Shown here: positions 8,589-17,463 of the stretch, piece by piece
How the letters are laid out: every line of letters starts with the position of its first letter
Numbering within the stretch: position 1 is the stretch's first letter
Origin: an uncultured Roseobacter sp.
GTDB taxonomy: Bacteria > Pseudomonadota > Alphaproteobacteria > Rhodobacterales > Rhodobacteraceae
Direction: 5' to 3'
Length of the DNA stretch: 64,000 bases
Assembly: GCA_947501635.1 (NCBI GenBank)
Contig: CANMWT010000003.1
Span: 1-64,000, forward strand
Made by a program: the position numbers and the translations under genes
The notes under the pieces: generated by a model
What the model was told of the DNA's origin: nothing
The model's database searches: none
What the model saw: only the letters and a program-made list of their open reading frames with translations

Positions 8589-11500
8589 CTACGGCGCCCC
8601 CTCTTCTTGCAGCGCGCGGAAAACACCAATGATGCGACGCACCATACCGGTCCCGTCCTGTCGGGCCAGACCGAAGCACTCGATAGGAACGGTCTCACCT
8701 TGCCCGTTGATAATGCGGTGTTTGAAGTTGAAGTCTCCGCCCTCTTTGCTCACGCGCGTCAACTCGGCACTTACGTCTTCGCGGTCCTCAGGATGGTAGA
8801 ATTCCAGCCCCTCTTCCAGACTGGGCGTGTATGTGGCCGGGTCCTTGCCGTGAATGCGGTACACCTCCTCGGACCAGAAAACAGTGTTGTCTTCTACATC
8901 CAGCGACCAGAACCCTACATGGGCCAGCTCCTGCAGCAGCAAGAGCTGGGCCAGAGCGTCTTCCGCCCTATCGCGGGTGTTCACAACTTCCGAGACGTCC
9001 TGACCAATCGTATAGATCGACGCTGCATCCTCTACCGGGTCATAAAACAGGAAGTTTTCAAGGTTTAGCCAGGTTGACTGGTGTTCGGTCATCGACCGGA
9101 ACAACACGATGTCCTGCATTACGCCCTCTTTGCTCGCCGTCAGTTTTGCATCAAGTTCGCGGGTCGTGTTGGCAATGCTTTTTGGGGCCAGCCGGAAGAA
9201 GTTCGCACCTTCCGCCTTTTGGCGCGTGGTGCCCAGAAAGCTCGCGGATTTCTCGCTGATCCGCAGGATCGTCCCGTCCTGCGCGCGGTTGAGCATGTAG
9301 ATATCGCCATGATCGAGGATCAAGTTCAGCTCCTGCGCAAGGCCGGGGAACTCCGACACGACCATAGTAACGCCCTTCATCTGACCGCGCATATCAAAGA
9401 ATGGCGAACAGGTGAGCTTGTAGCGCGACCCGCCCGAGTTGAACTCCTTGCTGATGGGCTCGCCCAGTTTGAGCGTCTCATTGCAGATCGGTGCCAGCGA
9501 GGGAAAGCCGTCGGGCAGAATGCACTGGCTGACATGCGGATTGGACACAGGCCTTGTCAGCCCGAACATAGTAGCGGCGGCATTTGTCGCTTGCGATATC
9601 TGCAAAGCTGTATCGAGCACCATGATCGACAAAGGCGCCGTCTCCAGAACAGACATCAATTCGCCCGTGCGCCCGCTCAGTTCGGCGGCGGTGACCTGTA
9701 GCTCTTCGTTGACCGTGATCAGTTCTTCATTGGTGGATTGCAATTCCTCGTTCGAGGTTTCCAGTTCCTCATTTGTTGCCTGCAACTCTTCGTTCGTCGA
9801 TTGCAGCTCCTCATTCAGCGACTGCAACTCTTCATTGGATGTCTCAAGTTCTTCGATGGTTTGCTGAAGCGCCTCGCGAGTCGTTGCCACTTCGTCTTCG
9901 AGCAATCGGATGCGGTCATTCTCCAGACCTGCGTCGTCAACTTCAGCCTTTGCACCTGCATTTCTGGCGCGGTCGATCTGCACCTCGCTGAAAACCACAA
10001 GTGCCGCCCGCTCATTGATGTCCCGCGCGATGATCGGATAGACGTCAAGGCGTATCTCGGCGTCGTCATCTTCGCCTAACAGATGCCGCACGCCGGTTCG
10101 GTGCTCGCCATGCTTCAGTGCCAAGGTTACCAGACTGCGCGCCTCTTCGCGGAACGGACGTCGCAAAAGGTCAATGTGCATCTTGAGATTACTGCTGTCG
10201 TTCATCTCGATATAGACGCTGACATTGCCGTAAACCCTGACAATAGAGTAGTCGTCGGTCACCAGAACCGAGTTCTTACCAAGCGCCAGCGCGAGCGCCT
10301 CGAACATTTGGCGATCCGTTGAATGCCCGGGGGCCTCGCGCGCAGGCAAAGGCTGTATCTTACGTGACCGCGGAAGGCTTCGGGTATTTGCAAAGGCCGT
10401 ATGTTCGCTGCGCCGAATAGAGCGACGGCGATAGATATGCGCCGAACTGCTGTCCTGAATGAACATTTCATCTGATCCCGCAACGGTCTCTGCAGTTCCC
10501 AAAAACATCAGCGAATTTTCCGTCATCGCATAGTGGAACCGCGACATCACCTTATGTTGAAGAGAATTACCAAAATATATCAGAAGGTTACGACAACACA
10601 GAAGGTTCACCTTTTGGAAAGGCGGGTCCTGACAGACATTGTGATCCGAGAAGAGAATTGCCGAGCGCAGCGTTTCGATGACCCGGATGCCATCGTTTTG
10701 CTGGATAAAGTACCGGTCAGACAGCTCCTTGGGCATGTCATTGAGTGCGGACAGACCGTAAAACCCCTTGCGCGCGGTCTCAAGCGCGTCTTTGTCGATA
10801 TCGGTTGCGAATATCTGCACATGGTCTTTCAGATTCACGCTCGGGCCCCCGAGGGCTTCGGCCAGCAACATTGCTATCGAATAGGCCTCTTCGCCTGTCG
10901 CGCATCCAGCGATCCATACGCGGAACGGCTCGTTCTCATTTTTTTTCAAAAGTGCCGGCAGCATTTCTTTAAGCTGCTCGAACTCCGATCGGTCGCGAAA
11001 AAACCGCGTCACAGAGATCAGCAAATCCTTGAACAGCGCGTCAACTGCATTGGGATTTTCACGACAGAACTGCGTGTATTCCTCGTGACCATCAATGCCC
11101 AGCGCCAGCATACGCCGTTCGATCCGTCTGTTGATGGTGGTTTGCTTGTATTCGCGAAAGTCGACCCGTGTGCGCGCAAGAAGAATTTGCAGCAGCTCAG
11201 ACGACGCGCTGCTTTCCGTTGCCTCTTTGTGAAAAGCGCCAAAATCACGTGCTGAGGTCAGTATTTTCTGAAGATGCGTGCCAATCTCGAAGGGGCGCAG
11301 CACAAGATCGATGCAACCCGTCTGCATGGCGGCCATAGGCATTCCGTCGTATTTGGCGCTTTTGGTATCCTGTGCGATCGTGATGCCGCCTGCCTCTCGG
11401 ATGGCCTGCACACCGTAGGCTCCATCTGTACCAGTGCCCGACAGGATTATCCCCATGGAGTTTTCACCATGTTCGTCCGCGAGACTGAGCAAAAAGCGGT

Positions 11501-11831
11501 CAACTGATGGTTTGGGCGACGCCACTTCCGTACTGGGCTCCAGCAGGTTGAGCTTGCCATCGCGGTAAATGATATCTGTGTTGGGTGGCGTGACGTAGAT
11601 GACACTGGGCTTGGGTTCGGTCCCGTCTTTGACGTCCATCACGTCAAGGCTGGTTTGACGGGCGACCAACTCCGTCATCAGGCTTTTGTGGTGCGGGGAC
11701 ATATGCTGCACCACAACGTAAGCCACATTAAGTGTTGTTGGCAGCGTCGCAACCAGTTCTCTGATCGCCTCCAGCCCGCCGGCTGAAGAACCAATACCGA
11801 TGATTGTCAATTTCTTTTCGTCTGTCGTCAC
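8589..11831 (-). CDS. CheB-CheR fusion with coiled coil and PAS domains
   Basis: A 1080-residue fusion starting at GTG 11831. Residues 1-190 are a CheB methylesterase with catalytic Ser16 (GSSAGG), His43 (VQHMSP) and Asp136 (GTGTDG). Residues about 210-475 are a CheR methyltransferase with the SAM motif AGCATGEEAYS. After a linker comes a long coiled coil of repeated NEELQ units (about 655-720), then two or three PAS domains to the end. No histidine kinase domain and no other chemotaxis gene are present nearby. Proteins of this layout act as sensory regulators in which esterase, methyltransferase and PAS parts are joined; their methylation target is usually unknown. It diverges from the unknown gene at 12076. 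Confidence 0.93.
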   Translation of the reverse strand: MTTDEKKLTIIGIGSSAGGLEAIRELVATLPTTLNVAYVVVQHMSPHHKSLMTELVARQTSLDVMDVKDGTEPKPSVIYVTPPNTDIIYRDGKLNLLEPSTEVASPKPSVDRFLLSLADEHGENSMGIILSGTGTDGAYGVQAIREAGGITIAQDTKSAKYDGMPMAAMQTGCIDLVLRPFEIGTHLQKILTSARDFGAFHKEATESSASSELLQILLARTRVDFREYKQTTINRRIERRMLALGIDGHEEYTQFCRENPNAVDALFKDLLISVTRFFRDRSEFEQLKEMLPALLKKNENEPFRVWIAGCATGEEAYSIAMLLAEALGGPSVNLKDHVQIFATDIDKDALETARKGFYGLSALNDMPKELSDRYFIQQNDGIRVIETLRSAILFSDHNVCQDPPFQKVNLLCCRNLLIYFGNSLQHKVMSRFHYAMTENSLMFLGTAETVAGSDEMFIQDSSSAHIYRRRSIRRSEHTAFANTRSLPRSRKIQPLPAREAPGHSTDRQMFEALALALGKNSVLVTDDYSIVRVYGNVSVYIEMNDSSNLKMHIDLLRRPFREEARSLVTLALKHGEHRTGVRHLLGEDDDAEIRLDVYPIIARDINERAALVVFSEVQIDRARNAGAKAEVDDAGLENDRIRLLEDEVATTREALQQTIEELETSNEELQSLNEELQSTNEELQATNEELETSNEELQSTNEELITVNEELQVTAAELSGRTGELMSVLETAPLSIMVLDTALQISQATNAAATMFGLTRPVSNPHVSQCILPDGFPSLAPICNETLKLGEPISKEFNSGGSRYKLTCSPFFDMRGQMKGVTMVVSEFPGLAQELNLILDHGDIYMLNRAQDGTILRISEKSASFLGTTRQKAEGANFFRLAPKSIANTTRELDAKLTASKEGVMQDIVLFRSMTEHQSTWLNLENFLFYDPVEDAASIYTIGQDVSEVVNTRDRAEDALAQLLLLQELAHVGFWSLDVEDNTVFWSEEVYRIHGKDPATYTPSLEEGLEFYHPEDREDVSAELTRVSKEGGDFNFKHRIINGQGETVPIECFGLARQDGTGMVRRIIGVFRALQEEGAP

Positions 11832-12075
11832 GCCGAAGCACCTGCCTGTATATCACTATCGCCTGCCGTGTCGTGGTGCGGGCCACTGACGCGACACAAA
11901 TACGCTTAGCAACTTTGGGTTGCAAACTGCAAACCTGTTTCCACTATCACAACTGGCGGCGCAAGATAAAAATTCACCTAGTCCCGCACGCAACGGGGAC
12001 CGTGCGGTGCATTAACTCAACGTGTAACGAACAGGCGCATTATTGGAGACTAACCCTCACAAAAGGTGCAAGTTC

Positions 12076-12750
12076 ATGACGACTTTACCTGATCTTCAAC
12101 CAATCCCTTCAGACTTGTCGGACCGGACCGTCACTTTGAGCCTGAACCTTTGCGGCGCCGACGTGGTCACAGTCAGATCCTGCGAAGTCATCGGGCGCTG
12201 GTTTCGCAATCGGGTCTCTTTTCAGGAACAGCGTTCCATCGAAGATATTCTGGTCGCCCGACTGGCCCAAGCGGTCCGTTCCTGCCTGAGACGCCTTCCC
12301 GAAGGCGCCCATGTGCTGGCGCTGCCTGAATTTCTGGTTGAACTGCCCGGTCTGGCCTTGTCGGGCGTGCATGTCATGGTGATGGATGCGAAACAAGGCA
12401 GCCGCAGTGCGATACTGCGGTTCAAGGAATTCATAGGCTCGGTCAACAACGCATTTCTCATGGACATCGGCCTGCAGGAGCCCTGCCCCAGCCATTCCGA
12501 AAAGCTCGCCGTGAATGTATTGGAGGACATCTGCCTGCCCATCCTGAACATGTGCCGCGATCTAAATGATACTGGTCTGGGCAGCACCGGTCTGGTCCCT
12601 CAGCATGTTGCAGACCGTGCAAGAGAATTCGAATTTCAAACCGAATTGCTGAAAAGGTACATTCACAACGCGGGCTTGCAACACCAAGCGGCATCCGGGT
12701 ACGCCTCTGGTGGTTTGCCTCGCACGCCTTCGAATTTTATCGTTGACTGA
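12076..12750 (+). CDS. Hypothetical protein divergent from the CheB-CheR fusion
   Basis: Unrecognised soluble protein of 224 residues. ATG 12076 is chosen for the AAAAGGTG upstream; an in-frame ATG at 12043 would add eleven residues without a better site. The middle part (LRFKEFIGSVNNAFLMDIGL) and the C-terminal part (REFEFQTELLKRYIHNAGLQ) look helical, with no signal peptide, membrane span or catalytic motif I can name. It shares a 244-base divergent control region with the CheB-CheR fusion, so the two may be co-regulated. That region contains an inverted repeat TTGCA-AAC-TGCAA at 11920-11932. Confidence 0.65.
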   Translation: MTTLPDLQPIPSDLSDRTVTLSLNLCGADVVTVRSCEVIGRWFRNRVSFQEQRSIEDILVARLAQAVRSCLRRLPEGAHVLALPEFLVELPGLALSGVHVMVMDAKQGSRSAILRFKEFIGSVNNAFLMDIGLQEPCPSHSEKLAVNVLEDICLPILNMCRDLNDTGLGSTGLVPQHVADRAREFEFQTELLKRYIHNAGLQHQAASGYASGGLPRTPSNFIVD

Positions 12751-12819
12751 CAACCTCTAGCCATAGCCTTAGTAGGATCGTGCCTGACCGGCACGGCTCC
12801 AACTGACCAAGGCACTCTC

Positions 12820-13758
12820 ATGATTGAACTGCGCACTGAACATCTGACGGTCCTGCTCAGCCCTGTGGGTGCGCGACTTGTCGGTCTTTGGTACGGAAGC
12901 TACCCGCATTCACTGGTGCTTGGCGCGCCGGACGACGCCGCATCCAGCGGAACGTTTGAATACTTCGGCGCGTTAATCGGGCCTGTGGCCAACCGCATAT
13001 CCGGCGCGACAATCGAGATAGACGGGCGGTCGTGGCGCTTGCCGATGAACGAAGGTAACAATTGCCTGCACAGCGGCCCAACCGGGTTGCACGCCCTGCG
13101 CTGGGACACGGCCAAGCGCAGTGACAACAGTATGACCTTCGAAATCGCCCTGCAGCACGGCCATGGTGGGCTGCCCGGCAATCGCAACGTGACAGCCACC
13201 TATAGCCTTGACGGGCCGACACTCACGTTGGTTGTCGACGCGTCAACAGACCACAAGACCCCCGTCAATATTGCCCACCACCCCTATTGGAAACTGTCAC
13301 AGAACGACACGATCGCAGACCATATCCTGAAGGTGGCTGCCGATACATATTTGCCGGTTACTGCGGAAACTTGCCCTACCGGCGAGATCGCAAGCGTGCA
13401 GAACACAGATTTCGATTTCCGTCATCCACGTGCGGTGCCCACTGATGTGACTTTGGACGCAAACTTTTGCCTGTCGCCCGCACCGCACAGCCAGCCGCGA
13501 TTTGCCGCGCATTTAGAGGCACCATCGGGACCGCAACTGGAAATCCAGACAACAGAACCCGGCCTGCAAATCTATAATGGCACCGGCTTGCAGGCCACGG
13601 ACACCCCCATGCATACCGGTCAGCAGCTTGGCCCATGCGCCGGCATCGCGCTGGAGCCTCAACGCTGGCCCGACGCGCCCTCGCACGACAGGTTTCCCAG
13701 TGTTCTGTTGCCAGCAGGCGGTATTTACCGCCAGATCACACGCTACACATTTGCATAA
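12820..13758 (+). CDS. Aldose 1-epimerase (galactose mutarotase family)
   Basis: A 312-residue cytosolic enzyme that interconverts alpha and beta anomers of aldoses. The family hallmarks are visible: the substrate-binding asparagine/histidine block NCLHSG near residue 88, the catalytic-acid region NIAHHPYWKL near residue 150, and the C-terminal base region GIALEPQRWPDAPSH near residue 277. Length fits the family. ATG 12820 follows CAAGGCACTCTC. No sugar-catabolism genes are adjacent, so the physiological sugar cannot be named. Some members of this superfamily act on glucose-6-phosphate. Confidence 0.85.
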   Translation: MIELRTEHLTVLLSPVGARLVGLWYGSYPHSLVLGAPDDAASSGTFEYFGALIGPVANRISGATIEIDGRSWRLPMNEGNNCLHSGPTGLHALRWDTAKRSDNSMTFEIALQHGHGGLPGNRNVTATYSLDGPTLTLVVDASTDHKTPVNIAHHPYWKLSQNDTIADHILKVAADTYLPVTAETCPTGEIASVQNTDFDFRHPRAVPTDVTLDANFCLSPAPHSQPRFAAHLEAPSGPQLEIQTTEPGLQIYNGTGLQATDTPMHTGQQLGPCAGIALEPQRWPDAPSHDRFPSVLLPAGGIYRQITRYTFA

Positions 13759-13870
13759 AATCGGTACGCAAATACCTTAGTCTGGACACGCGACCGCCCC
13801 GCCGTCGGCAGAAAACTCAGTCAGATTTATCGGGCATCCTCAAGGCAAACCTGATTGGAAGGATCTCACT

Positions 13871-13978
13871 ATGCCTACTCTGCCGCCCCCCGCTCCGCAG
13901 CCGGTGCCAGCGCCACCGCCAGTAACAGGACACCAAAAACCACCACCACCGCCAATCACGGACTATGCAAGCATCTGA
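13871..13978 (+). CDS. Possible proline-rich micro-ORF (35 aa)
   Basis: A 35-codon frame with a good ribosome binding site, GGAAGGA at 13856-13862, eight bases before the ATG. The product MPTLPPPAPQPVPAPPPVTG is followed by a run of prolines and ends in ITDYASI; 15 of 35 residues are proline. It lies alone between aldose epimerase and the TfoX-domain gene. Coding is suggested only by the ribosome binding site and start; it could equally be a translated leader or chance. No homologue is known to me. Confidence 0.35.
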   Translation: MPTLPPPAPQPVPAPPPVTGHQKPPPPPITDYASI

Positions 13979-14023
13979 AAAAGCTGCGTGACGGGTCCGA
14001 GGCGAACCGGTTAAAGTACGGGT

Positions 14024-14374
14024 ATGTCCACCCCTGTTTCAGCCATCCGCAATCTGGGACCAGCCTTTGAGGCCGCCTGTACAGCTGCAGGCATTCACAG
14101 TGCCGAAGAAGTCCGTGCACTGGGGCCTGACGCAACATACGCCCGCCTGCTGCGCAACGGCACGCAACCACATTTCATCGGCTACTACGTGCTTGTCATG
14201 GGCCTCCAGAACCGCCCGTGGAATGACTGCAAGGGCGCGGAAAAGAAAGCCCTGCGCGCCCGTTTTGACCAGATAAAGGCGGAGGCCTTCGATCAGGAAC
14301 TTGACGGCTTTGAGCGGATAATGGACCAGATCGGCGTACGTCCCGCACAAAAAAAGGGCCAACCCGGCGGCTGA
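14024..14374 (+). CDS. TfoX C-terminal domain protein
   Basis: A 116-residue protein whose first 85 residues match the TfoX/Sxy C-terminal domain: IRNLGPAFEAACTAAGIHSA, then the helix-hairpin-like LRALGP-type segment and YYVLVMGLQNRPWND. The TfoX N-terminal domain is absent, as in many alphaproteobacterial single-domain versions. In gammaproteobacteria TfoX co-activates competence genes; a function for the isolated domain is not established. Its last codons lie inside the hairpin that terminates ndk from the other side. Confidence 0.75.
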   Translation: MSTPVSAIRNLGPAFEAACTAAGIHSAEEVRALGPDATYARLLRNGTQPHFIGYYVLVMGLQNRPWNDCKGAEKKALRARFDQIKAEAFDQELDGFERIMDQIGVRPAQKKGQPGG

Positions 14375-14380
14375 CCCTTT
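14349..14380 (-). terminator. Intrinsic terminator of ndk
   Basis: Read on the minus strand, AAAGGGTCAGCC pairs with GGTTGGCCCTTT over 12 positions (two G-U wobbles) around a GCCG loop and is followed by a T run (14355 down to 14349). It lies 23 bases past the ndk stop and overlaps the 3' end of the TfoX-domain gene. On the plus strand the stem has mismatches and a weaker T run. Confidence 0.8.
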
Positions 14381-14402
14381 AACCTGCATCCAAGATGCCG
14401 AC

Positions 14403-14825
14403 TTAGCCGACGAGTTCCATACCCGAAAAGAAATACGCGATTTCGACAGCGGCCGTTTCCGGCGCATCAGAACCGTGCACAGAGTTCTCGCCCACGCTTT
14501 CGGCAAATTCCGCGCGGATTGTTCCCGGTGCCGCATCGGCAGGGTTTGTCGCGCCCATTACTTCACGGTTCTTGGTTATCGCGTTCTCGCCTTCAAGAAC
14601 CTGAACCACAACCGGAGCGGAGGCCATAAATTCGCACAGCTCGTCATAGAAGGGGCGCTCGGCATGCACCGCGTAAAAAACGCCCGCCTGCTCTTTGGTC
14701 ATATGGATGCGCTTCTGCGCCACGATACGCAGACCGGCGTCTTCAAATTTGGCGTTGATCTTGCCGGTCAGGTTACGCCGTGTGGCATCCGGTTTGATGA
14801 TGGAAAATGTGCGCTCAAGGGCCAT
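14403..14825 (-). CDS. ndk: Nucleoside diphosphate kinase
   Basis: A 140-residue enzyme, the normal family length, that moves the gamma phosphate from ATP to other nucleoside diphosphates through a phosphohistidine. It starts [18 protein letters not shown], contains [11 protein letters not shown], and has the active-site histidine in [12 protein letters not shown] near residue 117. ATG 14825 has GAGACC upstream. It is monocistronic: a strong terminator follows and the ABC-F gene diverges from its 5' side. Confidence 0.97.
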   Translation of the reverse strand: MALERTFSIIKPDATRRNLTGKINAKFEDAGLRIVAQKRIHMTKEQAGVFYAVHAERPFYDELCEFMASAPVVVQVLEGENAITKNREVMGATNPADAAPGTIRAEFAESVGENSVHGSDAPETAAVEIAYFFSGMELVG

Positions 14826-14965
14826 GAGAGGTCTCCTGCAAGGGGTTGAATTTGCCGCGCGTCTATCACGCGTCTCCGCGGTCGAAAAGGCCTTAATTCC
14901 CTATCCGGCACATGCGGGCAGACAGCGCATTGACATAGGCGCGTCACTGGTTCAGTGCAGCACCC

Positions 14966-16825
14966 ATGTTACGCGTAAATGACATAAGCTATTCCATTGA
15001 GGGCCGACCGCTTTTTGACGGCGCCAGTGCGGTCATCCCGAACGGCCACAAGGTGGGGCTTGTCGGGCGGAACGGAGCGGGAAAAACGACGCTTTTCAAA
15101 CTCATCCGGGGGGAGCTGTCACTGGATGGCGGTGACATTTCGCTACCAGCGCGTGCAAAAATCGGTGGTGTCGCCCAAGAAGTGCCCTCTTCTGACACCT
15201 CTTTGCTTGAAACGGTATTGCAGGCCGACACCGAACGCGCGAGCCTTCTGGCCGAAGCTGAAACGACGCAGAACCCTGAAAGAATATCTGAAATTCAGAC
15301 CCGGCTCGCCGACATCGACGCATGGTCCGCCGAAGCGCGCGCGGCCACGATCCTGAAGGGTCTTGGGTTTGACGACGAAGAGCAACTCAAACCCTGTTCG
15401 GATTTCTCCGGCGGGTGGCGGATGCGTGTCGCCCTTGCCGCCGTGCTTTTCGCCCAACCGGACCTTTTGCTTTTAGACGAGCCGACCAACTACCTCGATC
15501 TGGAAGGCGCGCTCTGGCTTGAGGCCTATCTTGCGAAATATCCGCATACCGTCATCATCATAAGCCACGACCGTGGCCTTTTGAACCGGGCCGTGGGCGC
15601 GATCCTGCATCTGGAAGACCGCAAACTCACCTTTTACCAAGGCCCTTACGACCAGTTCGCGCGTCAACGCGCCGAACAACGCGCATTGCAGGCGGCTATG
15701 GCCAAGAAACAACAGGCGCGGCGCGACCATATGCAAGCCTTTGTGGACCGTTTCAAGGCCAAGGCTTCCAAAGCCAAGCAAGCCCAGTCACGCATCAAGA
15801 TGATCGAGAAAATGGACATGATCGCAAGCCCCGAACAGGCGGCAAAGCGTGTCTTTACCTTCCCCGAGCCGGAAGAGCTTTCGCCCCCGATCATATCGAT
15901 CGAAGGGGGCGCTGTCGGATACTCCGAGACACCAGTGCTCAGCCGTCTCAACCTGCGCATTGACCAGGACGATCGCATTGCACTGCTTGGCAAAAACGGT
16001 CAGGGCAAATCCACCCTGTCAAAGCTATTATCCGACAGGCTGGTCTTGATGCAGGGGCGCGCGGTGAAGGCTAACAAGCTGCGCATCGGCTTTTTTGCCC
16101 AGCATCAGGTTGAGGAGTTGCAGGTCAAAGAAACACCTCTGCAGCACATGATTTCGGCCCGCCCGGGTGTTTTGCATTCCAAACTGCGCGCGCAGCTGGC
16201 CGGTTTCGGCTTGGGGCCGGAGCAGGCGGAAACAGAAGTCGGGCGGCTCTCCGGCGGACAGAAAGCGCGGCTATCGCTTTTACTGGCAACACTTGACGCG
16301 CCGCATCTGCTGATCCTCGACGAGCCCACCAACCACCTCGACATCGAAAGCCGTGAAGCGCTGGTCGAAGCGCTTTCCGCCTATTCAGGTGCGGTCATCC
16401 TCGTCAGTCACGATATGCATTTGCTGTCCATGGTCGCAGACCGGCTTTGGCTGGTATCCAACGGGACGGTCATACCTTACGAGGATGATCTGGAAGCCTA
16501 CCGCAAAATGCTGCTCACGCCGGCCAAACCCGTCAGCAAGTCTGCAAAAAAGCCCGCAGCGGCCCCGAGCCCCAAAAAGCTGTCGCGCGATGAGATGCTG
16601 GCCTTGCGCGCGGAAGTGCGCAAATCAGAGGCGCGGGTCGAAAAGCTGAATGACATGCGCGAAAAGCTAGCCAAAAAGCTATCCGACCCGGAACTATACG
16701 AGGATGCCAAACACGGCGAACTCGCGGTGTGGAACAAGAAGTATGCCGAAGTCATGGAGGCGCTGGAACGCGCAGAGGGGCTGTGGATGAACACGCTGGA
16801 AAAGCTCGAAAAGGCCGAAGCCTAG
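14966..16825 (+). CDS. ABC-F family ATPase (YheS-like)
   Basis: A 619-residue soluble protein with two ABC domains and no membrane part. Walker A sites are GRNGAGKTT (near residue 33) and GKNGQGKST (near 348), with signatures DFSGG and RLSGGQKA and Walker B LLLLDEPTNYLD and LLILDEPTNHLD. The linker between them is a charged helical hairpin and the C-terminal tail is a Lys/Glu-rich coiled coil. ABC-F proteins bind the ribosomal E site and rescue or tune translation; order and tail suggest the YheS branch, not EttA. Its stop overlaps the bchJ stop tail to tail. Confidence 0.88.
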   Translation: MLRVNDISYSIEGRPLFDGASAVIPNGHKVGLVGRNGAGKTTLFKLIRGELSLDGGDISLPARAKIGGVAQEVPSSDTSLLETVLQADTERASLLAEAETTQNPERISEIQTRLADIDAWSAEARAATILKGLGFDDEEQLKPCSDFSGGWRMRVALAAVLFAQPDLLLLDEPTNYLDLEGALWLEAYLAKYPHTVIIISHDRGLLNRAVGAILHLEDRKLTFYQGPYDQFARQRAEQRALQAAMAKKQQARRDHMQAFVDRFKAKASKAKQAQSRIKMIEKMDMIASPEQAAKRVFTFPEPEELSPPIISIEGGAVGYSETPVLSRLNLRIDQDDRIALLGKNGQGKSTLSKLLSDRLVLMQGRAVKANKLRIGFFAQHQVEELQVKETPLQHMISARPGVLHSKLRAQLAGFGLGPEQAETEVGRLSGGQKARLSLLLATLDAPHLLILDEPTNHLDIESREALVEALSAYSGAVILVSHDMHLLSMVADRLWLVSNGTVIPYEDDLEAYRKMLLTPAKPVSKSAKKPAAAPSPKKLSRDEMLALRAEVRKSEARVEKLNDMREKLAKKLSDPELYEDAKHGELAVWNKKYAEVMEALERAEGLWMNTLEKLEKAEA

Positions 16826-17463
16826 ACCTCCAACCCCTTGAAATGCGCATGCTCCGGCCTGCGTGAGACGATGAAGTGACACACCTCTGCGCCCATGGCG
16901 CAACACGACACCTCGCGGCAATAATAGGTCTTGCCCAACAGCCGTGAAAAAAGCTGTGCAAAAACGGCCTGATGCCAGTGGCAGGGATGCGGCGGATGTG
17001 CCTGCCGGTCCGCCAGCGGATTGTCGCGGATCACAAAGTGGATCGCGCCGTCCTCGCGCATGGTGCCCAAGGCACCTGAGCCGCAAAACGTCCAGGCGTG
17101 GTCTTCTATCGCGCGTGTCAGCATCCGCTCGGCTATCGCAGCCGGCAACACGCGCAACGCCACCCGCGCCAAACGGGGGATGCGGTTTTTGCGGATGTAG
17201 CGCGCGGTGCCGTGGCCGGCCCGCTCTGACACCGCCTGCGCCCGGTCCGGAAACAGCTGCCACAGCGTGTGATGCACGCGTGCGGCCTCTTCCTCGGCGA
17301 TCATGCGGTCCCCCGTGGGCATCGATACGCGACAAAGGTCAAGTATCTGCGCCAGAACACCCTGCCCCAGTATTTCATCCACCGGCGCTTGCAGTTGCAA
17401 TATCGCGTTCGGCCCGATCAGACTTTCGGTTTGGGGCTCAAAAAGATGCGATCCATCAGGCAT
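16822..17463 (-). CDS. bchJ: Bacteriochlorophyll biosynthesis protein BchJ (V4R domain)
   Basis: A 213-residue cytosolic protein of the BchJ family, long called a divinyl reductase (4-vinyl reductase) and now thought more likely to handle or carry tetrapyrrole intermediates. The C-terminal half is a V4R domain with the cysteine cluster [19 protein letters not shown] take ATG 17463 because GGAGG at 17470-17474 is six bases upstream; an ATG at 17493 would lengthen it by ten residues. It overlaps the end of bchE by eight bases, so the two are translated from one message. No further bch or crt genes lie beside them. Confidence 0.88.
   Translation of the reverse strand: MPDGSHLFEPQTESLIGPNAILQLQAPVDEILGQGVLAQILDLCRVSMPTGDRMIAEEEAARVHHTLWQLFPDRAQAVSERAGHGTARYIRKNRIPRLARVALRVLPAAIAERMLTRAIEDHAWTFCGSGALGTMREDGAIHFVIRDNPLADRQAHPPHPCHWHQAVFAQLFSRLLGKTYYCREVSCCAMGAEVCHFIVSRRPEHAHFKGLEV

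Noticed and set aside
9720-9860. Tandem-like DNA repeats
   Set aside because: They encode the repeated NEELQ heptads of the coiled coil in the CheB-CheR fusion, so protein structure explains them.
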